The notes under the pieces are model-generated. The model worked only from the letters and a program-made list of their open reading frames with translations, was not told the origin of the DNA and did not search any database. The position numbers were made by a program, and so were the translations under genes. DNA of 32,226 nucleotides from Candidatus Pacearchaeota archaeon. GTDB taxonomy: Archaea; Nanobdellota; Nanobdellia; Pacearchaeales; GW2011-AR1. Each line of letters opens with the position of its first letter. The first letter of the stretch is position 1. Location of the stretch: assembly GCA_018304325.1 (NCBI GenBank), contig JAGVWM010000015.1, positions 1-32,226 of the forward strand, read 5' to 3'. Below are positions 7,796 to 15,083 of this stretch, one piece after another.

Positions 7796-8125
7796 TTAAA
7801 CTACCTGTATTTTGTTTGAACTTACTATATCTTCTAATGCTCTTTTTATTCTTTCATTATTATTTCGATCTAATGAAGTATATGTTAAACTTGAGCCTTT
7901 CCCATTTTCACTATGATCATTTATTTTTCCTGTAATTGTTACTTCTCCTAAAACTTTTTCATTTTCTCTGATAACTGCATGATAAACTTTAACTTCAGAT
8001 GGATTTCTTGTTACATATGAAGGTTCTATTCCAAGCATTTTAGCTATTTCTTGGTCTGGTTCATTTAGAGTCCTTATTATCAGATCATATTCTTCTCTTG
8101 GGTAAAAAACTGTTTCTTTTGTCAT
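7796..8125 (-). CDS. unknown 109-aa protein inside the ribosomal operon
   Basis: 109 aa lying 1 nt after the L39e gene and 4 nt before the L31e gene, so clearly co-transcribed with them. I do not recognise the family. It begins MTKETVFYPREEYDLIIRTL, has a helix-like EPDQEIAKMLGIEPSYVTR segment, then a beta-rich stretch (VKVYHAVIRENEKVLGEVTITGK), and ends with a helix (NERIKRALEDIV). Ribosome- or translation-related function is inferred from position. It does not look like PDCD5, which often lies near S19e and L39e in other archaea. Confidence 0.75.
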   Translation of the reverse strand: MTKETVFYPREEYDLIIRTLNEPDQEIAKMLGIEPSYVTRNPSEVKVYHAVIRENEKVLGEVTITGKINDHSENGKGSSLTYTSLDRNNNERIKRALEDIVSSNKIQVV

Positions 8126-8126
8126 T

Positions 8127-8336
8127 TTATCCTAGATGCCTCTTTCTGTCAATTCTTGGTTTAATTTTTAGCTTTCTTGTTCTCCAGTTTCTTCTTATTC
8201 TTGTTATTGAAGCAGGATGAACTCTTTTTCCTGAACCAACTTTACGCACAACAATCCATACAGGAGCCCATTTAGTTCTTCGATTATGTTTTGCTAATTT
8301 TATTTTCTTTTGCCTTTGTTGTTTTGCTTTTACCAT
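8127..8336 (-). CDS. rpl39e: 50S ribosomal protein L39e
   Basis: 69 aa, extremely basic. The L39e core is recognisable: KIKLAKHNRRTKWAPVWIVVRK, then RRNWRTRKLKI. The normal length is about 50 aa, so this copy has a short insertion (GSGKRVHPASITRI) and a basic C-terminal extension (KPRIDRKRHLG). L39e lines the exit tunnel of the large subunit. The start lies 1 nt after the S19e stop, the usual archaeal S19e-L39e neighbourhood. Confidence 0.85.
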   Translation of the reverse strand: MVKAKQQRQKKIKLAKHNRRTKWAPVWIVVRKVGSGKRVHPASITRIRRNWRTRKLKIKPRIDRKRHLG

Positions 8337-8337
8337 A

Positions 8338-8742
8338 TTATTTTATGTTTTCTAGTAATTTAATTCCTTTCTCAGTTAGTTTTCTTCCTTTTTTACCAGT
8401 TTCAACTTTCATAATTAATCCTGCCTTCTCAGCTTGTTGCAGGATTGTTCTTATAATTTTTCCTCCACCTTTTCTAAATTCTGATGGTCTAGCTCCTCTG
8501 TCTTTTAGACCTCCATATCTATTTCTTAGCCTATTTACTCCAACTAATTTTTTTATGTATATTTGTCTTAGAATACTTGCTGATCTTTTATGCCAAAAAT
8601 CTGGATCTTGAGTAGGTCTTTCTCTTGCTACTGACGTTTTAACATATAAGCTCCATTCTGGTATACTAAATTCAGGAATTTTTTTTAGTTCTTCAACTAG
8701 TTTTTTATTAAATTCTCTTGCATCTAGATTGTAAATACTCAT
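8338..8742 (-). CDS. rps19e: 30S ribosomal protein S19e
   Basis: 134 aa, a full-length match to archaeal S19e. Visible signatures are IPEFSIPEWSLYVKTSVARERPTQDPDFWHKRSASILRQIY, the R-N-R-Y-G-G-L-K-D-R-G-A-R-P region, and the winged-helix C-terminus G-G-G-K-I-I-R-T-I-L-Q-Q-A-E-K-A-G-L-I. S19e is needed for small-subunit maturation. It is the first gene of the ribosomal run and is preceded by two perfect hairpins and a TATA-like box (8759-8807). Confidence 0.95.
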   Translation of the reverse strand: MSIYNLDAREFNKKLVEELKKIPEFSIPEWSLYVKTSVARERPTQDPDFWHKRSASILRQIYIKKLVGVNRLRNRYGGLKDRGARPSEFRKGGGKIIRTILQQAEKAGLIMKVETGKKGRKLTEKGIKLLENIK

Positions 8743-8758
8743 TTTATTTTATGTAACC

Positions 8759-8807
8759 TTGCTTTGCAGCAATAGAACAGCTCTTAGCTGTCAAAGTTTA
8801 TTTTAAA
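8759..8807 (-). promoter_or_regulatory. S19e operon promoter region with two perfect hairpins
   Basis: On the minus strand a TATA-like TTTAAAATA (8799-8807) precedes two perfect inverted repeats: ACAGCT-CTT-AGCTGT at 8777-8791 and TTGCT-TTGC-AGCAA at 8759-8772 (plus-strand letters). With an archaeal start site ~25 nt past the TATA box, the first repeat straddles the likely start site. It could be a DNA operator, while the second would be in the short 5' leader. Either could mediate autoregulation by an operon protein, which is inference. Confidence 0.5.
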
Positions 8808-8829
8808 GTGTAAATGTGGTTTATAAATC

Positions 8830-9183
8830 TTACTTTGCTTTTAGTTCTTCAACTTCTTCTCTATATTTTCGTGATTCGGAAATAAAATAGTCTCTTTCTT
8901 CTTCTAATTCAGCAATTCTTGCTTGAGCAAATGCTAATGCTAATTCTTCAAAAGGTATTTTATGTTCTTTTAATATATATAAAATATTTGGATTAGATGT
9001 ATTAATTTTTCTTTCTATTTTGAATATTTCTTGTGTTTCAGCTAATTCTTCTAATATTCCTCTCTGAATATGCACCATTCTTTCATTATCAGTTCCTTCT
9101 AGACCAATGTAGAGAATATGGTCTTCATGACTATTTGGATTATAGCCAATTCTTAATTTTTCACCTTCATATAATAATTCCAT
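8830..9183 (-). CDS. unknown 117-aa protein with C-terminal coiled coil
   Basis: 117 aa, not recognised. The first half is mixed beta (MELLYEGEKLRIGYNP, HILYIGLEG). The last ~45 residues (FAQARIAELEEERDYFISESRKYREEVEELKAK) form a strong heptad coiled coil, suggesting dimerisation or a helical partner. There is no signal peptide or cysteine. It lies between the CRM-domain gene and the S19e operon on the same strand, with 44-nt and 87-nt gaps. Confidence 0.7.
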   Translation of the reverse strand: MELLYEGEKLRIGYNPNSHEDHILYIGLEGTDNERMVHIQRGILEELAETQEIFKIERKINTSNPNILYILKEHKIPFEELALAFAQARIAELEEERDYFISESRKYREEVEELKAK

Positions 9184-9227
9184 TTGAAATTTAAGAAAAA
9201 AAGTTTTTTAAAGATTTATATAACATA

Positions 9228-9473
9228 TTATCTCATTGGCTTGCGCCATTTTTTTATGAAAACTGTAAAGCCAACTACTCTATAAGTGTAGTTGTTTCCT
9301 AACCCAAAAACTATTTTTTCAGCATCTTTTTTTATTGATTTACTATCCCTTCCCGATCCTTTTAAAAATACTACTTTTACATTTAAATGATTCTTAAAAT
9401 GAGTTTTTATTGCTTCAATTGTATTTTTAGTTATACCATTTTTACCTATTTGAACACTTGAAACTAATTGCAT
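9228..9473 (-). CDS. YhbY/CRM-domain RNA-binding protein
   Basis: 81 aa spanning one CRM (CRS1-YhbY) domain: VQIGKNGITKNTIEAIKTHF, then the IKVVFLKGSG-type strand (VKVVFLKGSGRDSK), and a final YRVVGFTVFIKKW. Bacterial YhbY associates with pre-50S particles; archaeal versions are thought to bind rRNA. I start at ATG 9473 rather than an upstream GTG at 9485, because a strong Shine-Dalgarno (GGAGGTGG) overlaps that GTG and sits correctly before the ATG. The upstream gap holds the hairpin at 9520-9543. Confidence 0.85.
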   Translation of the reverse strand: MQLVSSVQIGKNGITKNTIEAIKTHFKNHLNVKVVFLKGSGRDSKSIKKDAEKIVFGLGNNYTYRVVGFTVFIKKWRKPMR

Positions 9474-9519
9474 GATAAAAACCACCTCCGGGTTACTAGA
9501 GATTCAATTAATCTCTGTA

Positions 9520-9543
9520 CCAGAGAACAAGTGTGTTCTCTGG
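9520..9543 (-). repeat. perfect 10-bp hairpin upstream of the CRM gene
   Basis: CCAGAGAACA at 9520-9529 and TGTTCTCTGG at 9534-9543 form a perfect 10-bp stem with a 4-nt loop. It is preceded by a weaker AGAGATT/AATCTCT stem near 9498-9515. Both lie between the NFACT-R stop and the YhbY start on the minus strand. They may be a processing or termination element, or a 5' leader structure for the CRM gene. Confidence 0.6.
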
Positions 9544-9570
9544 GTTTTATGAATCCTGGAATCATTGCTT

Positions 9571-10158
9571 TCAGCATGTTTGAAAACCACCTGTTGGTAA
9601 GGCATTAAGAATTTCTTCCATAGGGATGTCTAGTTTAATTGATAACTGCTCTGCGAATTTGTCTTTAGACATTTTTCCAGGAATAATTGGAATAGAATTC
9701 TTTGCATTAAATGGTATAGCTCTTAGCTTACCATTTTGTTTTGTCAGGTATAATTTTAATTTCACTGGTTTTCTGTCTATTTTCCCTATAACTCCAAAAG
9801 TGCCTGTTTTCATATTTTTGTTCTTTACTATTTGTTCAACAAGGAATACATCTATTATAACACTTTTCTTTTTCTCTCTCCAGGCTCTTGAAAAACAACC
9901 TGTAAATATTGCTGTTTCTTCAAGGTCTCTTTTGTTATATTTGTCTGACATGATTATTGAAAAAGGACTTCCTGGGGCTTTTGTGTGCATAACAACATAT
10001 TTTGAGAATTTTAAGTCAGTTTTATAGCTATTAACCACTTCTTCATTTTGTTCAGCACTTTTGCCACCTATAACAATTTTATTACTAGAGGTTATGAACC
10101 ATTTGTACTTTTCATAATCATTTTTTGATTTTTTAGAGCTGATAAGTCTTTTTACCAT
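9571..10158 (-). CDS. stand-alone NFACT-R (DUF814) RNA-binding protein
   Basis: 195 aa. The NFACT-R domain of the Rqc2/NEMF/RqcH family is visible: YEKYKWFITSSNKIVIGGKSAEQNEEVV, then DLKFSKYVVMHTKAPGSPFSII, then FTGCFSRAWREKK. Full NEMF proteins also carry NFACT-N and coiled-coil regions and act in ribosome-associated quality control. Here only the R domain plus a C-terminal segment (IPGKMSKDKFAEQLSIKLDIPMEEILNALP) is present. Stand-alone NFACT-R proteins occur in archaea, so this is probably not a truncation. Proximity to YhbY and ribosomal genes fits a ribosome-linked role. Confidence 0.82.
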   Translation of the reverse strand: MVKRLISSKKSKNDYEKYKWFITSSNKIVIGGKSAEQNEEVVNSYKTDLKFSKYVVMHTKAPGSPFSIIMSDKYNKRDLEETAIFTGCFSRAWREKKKSVIIDVFLVEQIVKNKNMKTGTFGVIGKIDRKPVKLKLYLTKQNGKLRAIPFNAKNSIPIIPGKMSKDKFAEQLSIKLDIPMEEILNALPTGGFQTC

Positions 10159-10177
10159 AAAATACCATAAAGAATCA

Positions 10178-10290
10178 GGCTTTTAAAGTTTCTTCTTTAT
10201 CTGGAAGAAACTTTAAGCCAAGAAAACATACTTGTTTTCTGGATCCAAAGAATCACTGATTCTTTTGGCCACAAAAATCTTTGATTTTTG
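10178..10290. repeat. cluster of four different hairpins
   Basis: Four consecutive inverted repeats fill the 10159-10304 gap. They are GGCTTTTAAAGTTTCTTC / GAAGAAACTTTAAGCC (10178-10195, 10204-10219; one unpaired T), AGAAAACA / TGTTTTCT (10221-10228, 10233-10240), CCAAAGAATCA / TGATTCTTTTGG (10245-10255, 10257-10268) and CAAAAATC / GATTTTTG (10272-10279, 10283-10290). The sequences differ, so this is not a simple repeat. On the minus strand they follow the 69-aa gene and precede the NFACT-R gene. Confidence 0.75.
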
Positions 10291-10304
10291 ATGTTTAAAG
10301 CTTA

Positions 10305-10514
10305 TTACTGGTCTAAAGAAGCAATAGCATTGTCTATTTCATTAAAGACACTATCGGAGTTAGTTAAATCTGTAAATTCTGTACTTGGGGCATTGTCAAG
10401 GTTTGAGTTATTTCCATTATTCTGATTACTTCCTGTGTTTATCCCATTAAATAAGTAAACTCCTCCTGCTATCAAAATTACTATGATTATTATCGTTATT
10501 ATCCATTTAAACAT
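10305..10514 (-). CDS. small single-helix membrane protein
   Basis: 69 aa. It starts MFKW, followed by a transmembrane helix (IITIIIIVILIAGGVYLF) and an Asn/Ser/Asp-rich exterior tail (NTGSNQNNGNNSNLDN...) ending in a short helix (VFNEIDNAIASLDQ). The ATG at 10514 begins 1 nt after the stop of the preceding exported protein, so the two are translationally linked. An upstream ATG in the same frame would overlap that gene and is less likely. I recognise no family. Confidence 0.65.
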   Translation of the reverse strand: MFKWIITIIIIVILIAGGVYLFNGINTGSNQNNGNNSNLDNAPSTEFTDLTNSDSVFNEIDNAIASLDQ

Positions 10515-10515
10515 T

Positions 10516-11280
10516 TTATTGTGTTGTGTTACCCCCAATGGAATTATTTTCTTCTGTTTGGTTATTACCGGAATTATTATTTTGGTTTTCAACCATAGTA
10601 TTTCTATAGTCTAATTTAAATTTTTGAATTTTTGGTTGTATTATTTCTCTAGAATCTCCATTTAGTACACTTTCTTTAATGTCTGTTATTTGGCTTATTA
10701 AATCAGCTCCAGTTGCATCATTTATTCTTCCAGATTCTACTTTATCCTCAATTTTTTGTTGAAGCTCTTCTAAAAGAGACACTATGTATATTCTGCCTTT
10801 TTCAGATTTGTTAGAACGCTCATCGTTTAAATTACTATTAATAAAACCAGCTACTCTTTTAAAACATCTATCTTTTTCTCTACCTTCTTTTTCAAAACAA
10901 TTATTAATTGCCCTATGCAATTTTCTACACTCTTCTTTTCTGTTAGTATTTAAATTTCTACAGGCTTCTGGAGTTTCATCTTTATTTTGTTCTTTCCAAG
11001 CTTGCACTATTTTTCTTGTTGCTATTTGCTTTATTTTAAGTCTACACTCTATTCTTTCTGTTCTGTTTTCTTTTTCTTCACAATCCTGAAGATGTGCACG
11101 TATTCTCTGAGCTAGTTCTGTTCCAAGTGTAACATTAGAAGACATGTTTCTTGCCTGCAATTGTTCTCTAATTTCATTTCCTGCTTCCCTGGCATTTGTA
11201 TTATAATCTCCTAAATTTATTGCAAGCACTAAAGAAGTAGCTAATATTAGTATAAGTATTGAAACACCTATTTTTCTCAT
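10516..11280 (-). CDS. exported, helical, cysteine-containing protein
   Basis: 254 aa with a signal peptide (MRKIGVSILILILATSLVLA). The mature part is almost entirely charged helix. It has six cysteines arranged as spaced pairs (DCEEKENRTERIEC, ACRNLNTNRKEEC, NCFEKEGREKDRC), which could form helical-hairpin disulfides. The C-terminus is Asn/Gly/Thr-rich with several N-x-S/T sequons. It is immediately followed by a small membrane protein, so the two may act together at the cell surface. I do not recognise the family. Confidence 0.75.
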   Translation of the reverse strand: MRKIGVSILILILATSLVLAINLGDYNTNAREAGNEIREQLQARNMSSNVTLGTELAQRIRAHLQDCEEKENRTERIECRLKIKQIATRKIVQAWKEQNKDETPEACRNLNTNRKEECRKLHRAINNCFEKEGREKDRCFKRVAGFINSNLNDERSNKSEKGRIYIVSLLEELQQKIEDKVESGRINDATGADLISQITDIKESVLNGDSREIIQPKIQKFKLDYRNTMVENQNNNSGNNQTEENNSIGGNTTQ

Positions 11281-11312
11281 ACAACATTAAGTTTTTTTAA
11301 GTATTTAAATTT

Positions 11313-12677
11313 TTATGATTTTTTAACAATAGGACCTTCAGAAGTGTCTGAAACTGAATATCCTAAAGAATTTATTTTATTTCTTAATTCATCTGATAAT
11401 TTGAAATCTTTATTTTTTCTTGCCTGTTCTCTTTTTTCAATTAATGACTGAACTTCTTTAGGTATTTTTATATGTTCTTTAATTAAAAGATTTAAGGCAA
11501 AAACTTCATCCATTTTTCTTATAGTTTCTATTTTTCCTTTTGCTTTTTTATCTCTTAGAAGATTCCATAAAAGTTGTAGTGCTTTAACTGTGTTTAGATC
11601 ATCATTTATTGCTTTTTGGAAATCTTCAATGTATTTCTTATTTTCATTTCCATCATCTTCTAGAGATTGACAGATATTTTTTAGTCTTTCATAAGCATTT
11701 CTTGCGGATTTTAACTTTTCAATTGAGAAGTCCAACTGTTTTCTGTAACTTGTTGTTAAACAAAAATATCTGTAGTCTAAAGCACTAAAACCTAAATTTT
11801 CCAATTCTGACAAAGTGTACAGTCCACCTTTACTTTTACTTATTTTTTCTCCTTTAAATGTTAAAAATGCTCCATGCATCCAGTAGTTTACAAATGGTTT
11901 GCCTGTTGCACATTCTGATTGAGCAATTTCATTTGTATGATGGACTGAGATATGATCTTCTCCACCTGTATGTATATCAAATCTATCTCCTAGGTATTTC
12001 ATTGACATAGCAGAACACTCTATATGCCAGCCAGGAAATCCAATTCCCCATGGAGAGTCCCATTCTTGTTTCCTTACTCCTACTGGATTTGAAAATTTCC
12101 ATAAGGCAAAGTCAGTTTTGCTTTTTTTATCTCCAAAAGATACTCTTTTTCCTGCTTGTAATCCTTTGATATTTAGTCTTGCTAATTTACCATAATTTTT
12201 AAATTTTGAAGTGTCAAAATATATACCATCTTCTGTTTTATATGTGTATCCTTTTGATTCTAACTCATTTATTAGCCCAATTTGTTCTTCTATATGTTCA
12301 GAAGCCTTTGGCCAAACATCTGGCATTATTATGTTGAGTTTTTCTAAATCATTTTTGAATACAGAAAAATAATAATCAGCTATTTGTTTAGCTGTTTTAC
12401 CTTCTTTAGATGCAGCTTTTTCCATTTTATCTTCTCCTGTATCTGCATCACTTGTTAAATGTCCTACATCTGTTATGTTAATTACATGACGGACATTATA
12501 ACTATTAAATAAAAGAATTCTTTTTAAAACATCTGAAAAAATATAACTTCTTAAGTTTCCTATATGCTGATACCAGTAAACTGTTGGTCCGCAGGAATAG
12601 ATAGAAACATGGGATTTTTTAACAGTTTTTAATATTTGTTTTTTTCTTGTTAGAGTGTTGTAAAGTTTTATTTCCAT
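11313..12677 (-). CDS. cysS: cysteinyl-tRNA synthetase
   Basis: 454 aa, full-length class I synthetase that charges tRNA-Cys. The zinc/cysteine-binding C29 lies in SCGPTVYWYQHIGNLRS, whose HIGN at 38-41 is the HIGH motif. NITDVGHLTSDADTGEDKM follows. The GWHIECSAMS and GGEDHISVHHTNEIAQSE stretches carry zinc ligands, and EKISKSKG is the KMSKS loop. The C-terminal DALR-like helical part ends with IEKREQARKNKDFKLSDELR. It is transcribed divergently from the pilin-like remnant at 12755. Confidence 0.95.
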   Translation of the reverse strand: MEIKLYNTLTRKKQILKTVKKSHVSIYSCGPTVYWYQHIGNLRSYIFSDVLKRILLFNSYNVRHVINITDVGHLTSDADTGEDKMEKAASKEGKTAKQIADYYFSVFKNDLEKLNIIMPDVWPKASEHIEEQIGLINELESKGYTYKTEDGIYFDTSKFKNYGKLARLNIKGLQAGKRVSFGDKKSKTDFALWKFSNPVGVRKQEWDSPWGIGFPGWHIECSAMSMKYLGDRFDIHTGGEDHISVHHTNEIAQSECATGKPFVNYWMHGAFLTFKGEKISKSKGGLYTLSELENLGFSALDYRYFCLTTSYRKQLDFSIEKLKSARNAYERLKNICQSLEDDGNENKKYIEDFQKAINDDLNTVKALQLLWNLLRDKKAKGKIETIRKMDEVFALNLLIKEHIKIPKEVQSLIEKREQARKNKDFKLSDELRNKINSLGYSVSDTSEGPIVKKS

Positions 12678-12754
12678 AAGAGAATTAGAAATTAAATACT
12701 TATTAAGGTTTTTGTTTTAATTAAGTTTATTAATTGGTTATTTCTAATATATTT

Positions 12755-13112
12755 ATGAGTAAAAAAAGGAGTAAGTGATGTTATAACAACTGTTCTTATG
12801 ATTTTAATGGTATTAGCAGCTATTGGAATTGTATGGGCTGTTGTTTCAAGTTTTTTAAATAAATGGACAAATTTTGTTGGATTTTATAAACCAGGTGTTT
12901 ATATGAAACTATACCAAAACGGGATTTTAGTTGCTGAAAAAACAAACCTTGCTGTTCCATCTTCAATTGTTTATAATGCAGCAGTTGATCCTGCAGTAAT
13001 TGGAAGAAGTGTTCGATCTCAATCTCATTTTAATGGAACTATAGATGAAGTTAGAATCTACAATCGAAGTTTAAGTCCTCAAGAAGTTTATTACTTGTAT
13101 AAATATAATTAA
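12755..13112 (+). pseudogene. frameshifted pilin-type signal with LamG-like C-terminus
   Basis: ATG 12755 begins M-S-K-K and then hits a stop in its own frame. Dropping one A from the seven-A run at 12761-12767 gives MSKKGVSDVITTVLMILMV..., a textbook archaeal class III (pilin/archaellin) signal with the processing site after KKG. The frame then runs to the stop at 13110-13112. The C-terminus (FNGTIDEVRIYNRSLSPQEVYYLY) is the end of a LamG/concanavalin-A-like domain. At ~118 aa it lacks most of a LamG fold, so it also looks internally shortened. Its stop overlaps the map stop on the other strand. Confidence 0.7.
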
Positions 13113-13993
13113 GTTAGTATTTCAACTTCACCTTTATTAATTATTATTGTTGCTTCACTTTGAGCTACTGGAGATTTTGATTTTTCAACTAAATGAGTGA
13201 ATTGATGCAAAAGCCCTGCTGATTCTAGGAAGTTTAAAGATACTAAAGCACGAGTTCCAAATTTTTTTACTAACCATCTTGAGCAGAATGGAAGAGAATT
13301 GTATTCATCTATTATGTATTTTAAAATCTCTCTGGCATTAGAATCCCTAACACTCCCAGATTTTTTTAATTCATATATTCCAGAATCTTTTCCATCATAG
13401 ACTTTTCCTTCTCCAGCTGTTATAAATGGTTCAATTGCATATATCCCATCATCTAATTTTATTGTTGAATTATTATTATAATTAGGTATTGTTAAACTAG
13501 AATGTAATTCCCACTGACTAATTTCATGCCCTGATAGATTTTGAATTGCACTAAAACCAGCATCTGAAGCTGTTTTTTGAATTTTTGTTCCAATTTCTCC
13601 AAGCGTTTCATTATTTTTTACAGATTCTATTGCATTTTCTAAAGCTAACTCACTTGTTTCTATTAGTTTTTTATTTTTGCTGGAGTTATCTAAATCTATT
13701 GAAAATGCATTGTCTACAACATAACCATTTATTTGAACACCAAAATCAACTTTTAATAATCCATATGCAATTGTTTTGTCATCATGTGAAGGAGTGTAGT
13801 GTGCAGCATACTCATTTATACCTAAATTTACAGGGAAAGCTGGTTTTCCACCTAGTTTAACAATTTGTGTTTCTATTTTTTCAGCTAGTTCTATTAGTGG
13901 CATACCTTGTTTTATCCAAATTATTGCTTCTTTTTTTATTTTTTTAACTATTTCACCTGCTTTTCTTGCTGATTCTATTTCTTCTTTATTCAT
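13109..13993 (-). CDS. map: methionine aminopeptidase, type II
   Basis: 294 aa. It removes the N-terminal Met from nascent proteins. The pita-bread fold metal ligands are visible: D83 in KVDFG, D94 in VVDNAF, H156 in LSGHEI, E188 in YAIEPF and the Glu in SEATIII near the C-terminus. His65 in AAHYTPS is the substrate-binding His. The insertion between SGHEI and the EPF region fits type II. It is the last of five genes linked by 4-nt overlaps, and its ATG overlaps the PUA-like gene's stop. An AAAGGAG Shine-Dalgarno lies inside that upstream gene. Confidence 0.93.
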   Translation of the reverse strand: MNKEEIESARKAGEIVKKIKKEAIIWIKQGMPLIELAEKIETQIVKLGGKPAFPVNLGINEYAAHYTPSHDDKTIAYGLLKVDFGVQINGYVVDNAFSIDLDNSSKNKKLIETSELALENAIESVKNNETLGEIGTKIQKTASDAGFSAIQNLSGHEISQWELHSSLTIPNYNNNSTIKLDDGIYAIEPFITAGEGKVYDGKDSGIYELKKSGSVRDSNAREILKYIIDEYNSLPFCSRWLVKKFGTRALVSLNFLESAGLLHQFTHLVEKSKSPVAQSEATIIINKGEVEILT

Positions 13994-14460
13994 TTTATTC
14001 TCCTTTCTTTTGGAACATAATTTTGTATATATGTTTTTCTATTTTTTGCTACTCCTAATAAATCTTCATTATTCTTTATTACAACTAGATCATTTTTTGC
14101 TAATTCTTCTGTGTTTATTTCAATTGATTTCCCTTTAAGCCATTCCAAGACTTCTGTAGAAGAAATTTCAATTATATTTTTATTTATTTGAGATTTTATT
14201 TCTGGTAAATTTAATATATCAAAATTAATTCTTAAATTATCTTCTTCTATTTTTCCTAAAGATGCACCAATTAATTCTAATCTTAAGTTCTTACCAAATA
14301 AATTTAGTTCTTCTAAAGACAATCCTCCAGAATAAATCCTTATTTTGTCATTTCCAGAACGAATAAACAAATGATGTAAACTTTCAATTCCATAATTATC
14401 ATTAAGATTTCCAATCATTTTTTTCTTTTTTGTTTTGTCAAGAAATTCTATTTTACTCAT
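13990..14460 (-). CDS. PUA-like RNA-binding protein
   Basis: 156 aa. The C-terminal ~75 residues look like a PUA-type RNA-binding domain (VLEWLKGKSIEI, then DLVVIKNNEDLLGVAKNR, ending NYVPKERRIK, the usual tail of archaeal methyltransferase-associated PUA domains). The N-terminal half (GIESLHHLFIRSGNDKIRIYSG) is not recognised. The gene overlaps the NYN nuclease gene and map by 4 nt on each side. Because the operon starts with an m5C methyltransferase that lacks an obvious PUA domain, it may supply RNA recognition in trans. That is inference. Confidence 0.65.
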   Translation of the reverse strand: MSKIEFLDKTKKKKMIGNLNDNYGIESLHHLFIRSGNDKIRIYSGGLSLEELNLFGKNLRLELIGASLGKIEEDNLRINFDILNLPEIKSQINKNIIEISSTEVLEWLKGKSIEINTEELAKNDLVVIKNNEDLLGVAKNRKTYIQNYVPKERRIK

Positions 14461-15083
14461 TTTAATCCTTTATTATTTTTTAAACAATTATCTAATATAT
14501 CTTTATCTTTCAAAATTAAAAATCTGAATCTGCCCTGCATTAATTCCCGAGCATATCCATTTAAAACCATTGCAGTTATGACTTCTTTTTTTAAATCTTT
14601 AATAATTTCCATAACTGGAATAAAATCAGCATCTCCTGAGATTAGAATACAAACATCACACTTTTTGTCAATTATTGTGTTTCTTATAATATCACTAGCT
14701 ATTAAAACATCAACACCTTTTTCTTTTTTTAATTTTGTAAGTTTTCGTGTTTTAACTATAATGCCTTGTTTTTCCAGGCCTGATAAAAAATTAAGATGTT
14801 TATGATAAGTAATTTCATTGTCAGAAATATCCGGAATAGAATTATAATATCTTATCTCTTTTAAGTTTAAATTGAACTTAGAACAAATAAAATCTGCTAG
14901 TTTTTTAAAATCAATTTCACTTGGTTTTATTATGTTTTTCAAATTATGATATAAATTATTACCATCAATGAAAACAATTGCCAGTTTTTTAAGATTAGAA
15001 CTCCCGGCATTACCCGAAAGCCATACCGGGGATTTGATAGTATTATTATTCATTTGATCTTTATAAATTTTTTGATTGCTCAT
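14457..15083 (-). CDS. NYN-domain (PIN-like) ribonuclease, LabA/DUF88 family
   Basis: 208 aa. The NYN domain is clear: VFIDGNNLYHNLKN near residues 37-50 (first acidic residue), KGVDVLIASDIIRN, and CVLISGDADFIPVMEIIKD-type acidic cluster (CDVCILISGDADFIPVM). NYN proteins are metal-dependent RNases of the PIN-like superfamily. About 30 residues precede the domain. It overlaps the kinase gene upstream and the PUA-like gene downstream by 4 nt each, so it belongs to an RNA-modification/translation operon. Confidence 0.88.
   Translation of the reverse strand: MSNQKIYKDQMNNNTIKSPVWLSGNAGSSNLKKLAIVFIDGNNLYHNLKNIIKPSEIDFKKLADFICSKFNLNLKEIRYYNSIPDISDNEITYHKHLNFLSGLEKQGIIVKTRKLTKLKKEKGVDVLIASDIIRNTIIDKKCDVCILISGDADFIPVMEIIKDLKKEVITAMVLNGYARELMQGRFRFLILKDKDILDNCLKNNKGLK

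Noticed and set aside
9626-10027. Plus-strand reading frame of 133 aa
   Set aside because: It is the shadow of the NFACT-R gene on the opposite strand; its hydrophobic, Ser/Phe-rich translation is what antisense reading of AT-rich genes gives.
12798-13112. Intact short protein starting at ATG 12798
   Set aside because: That start lies inside the hydrophobic part of a class III signal. The upstream ATG 12755 with one A removed gives a complete signal, so a frameshifted gene is the better reading.
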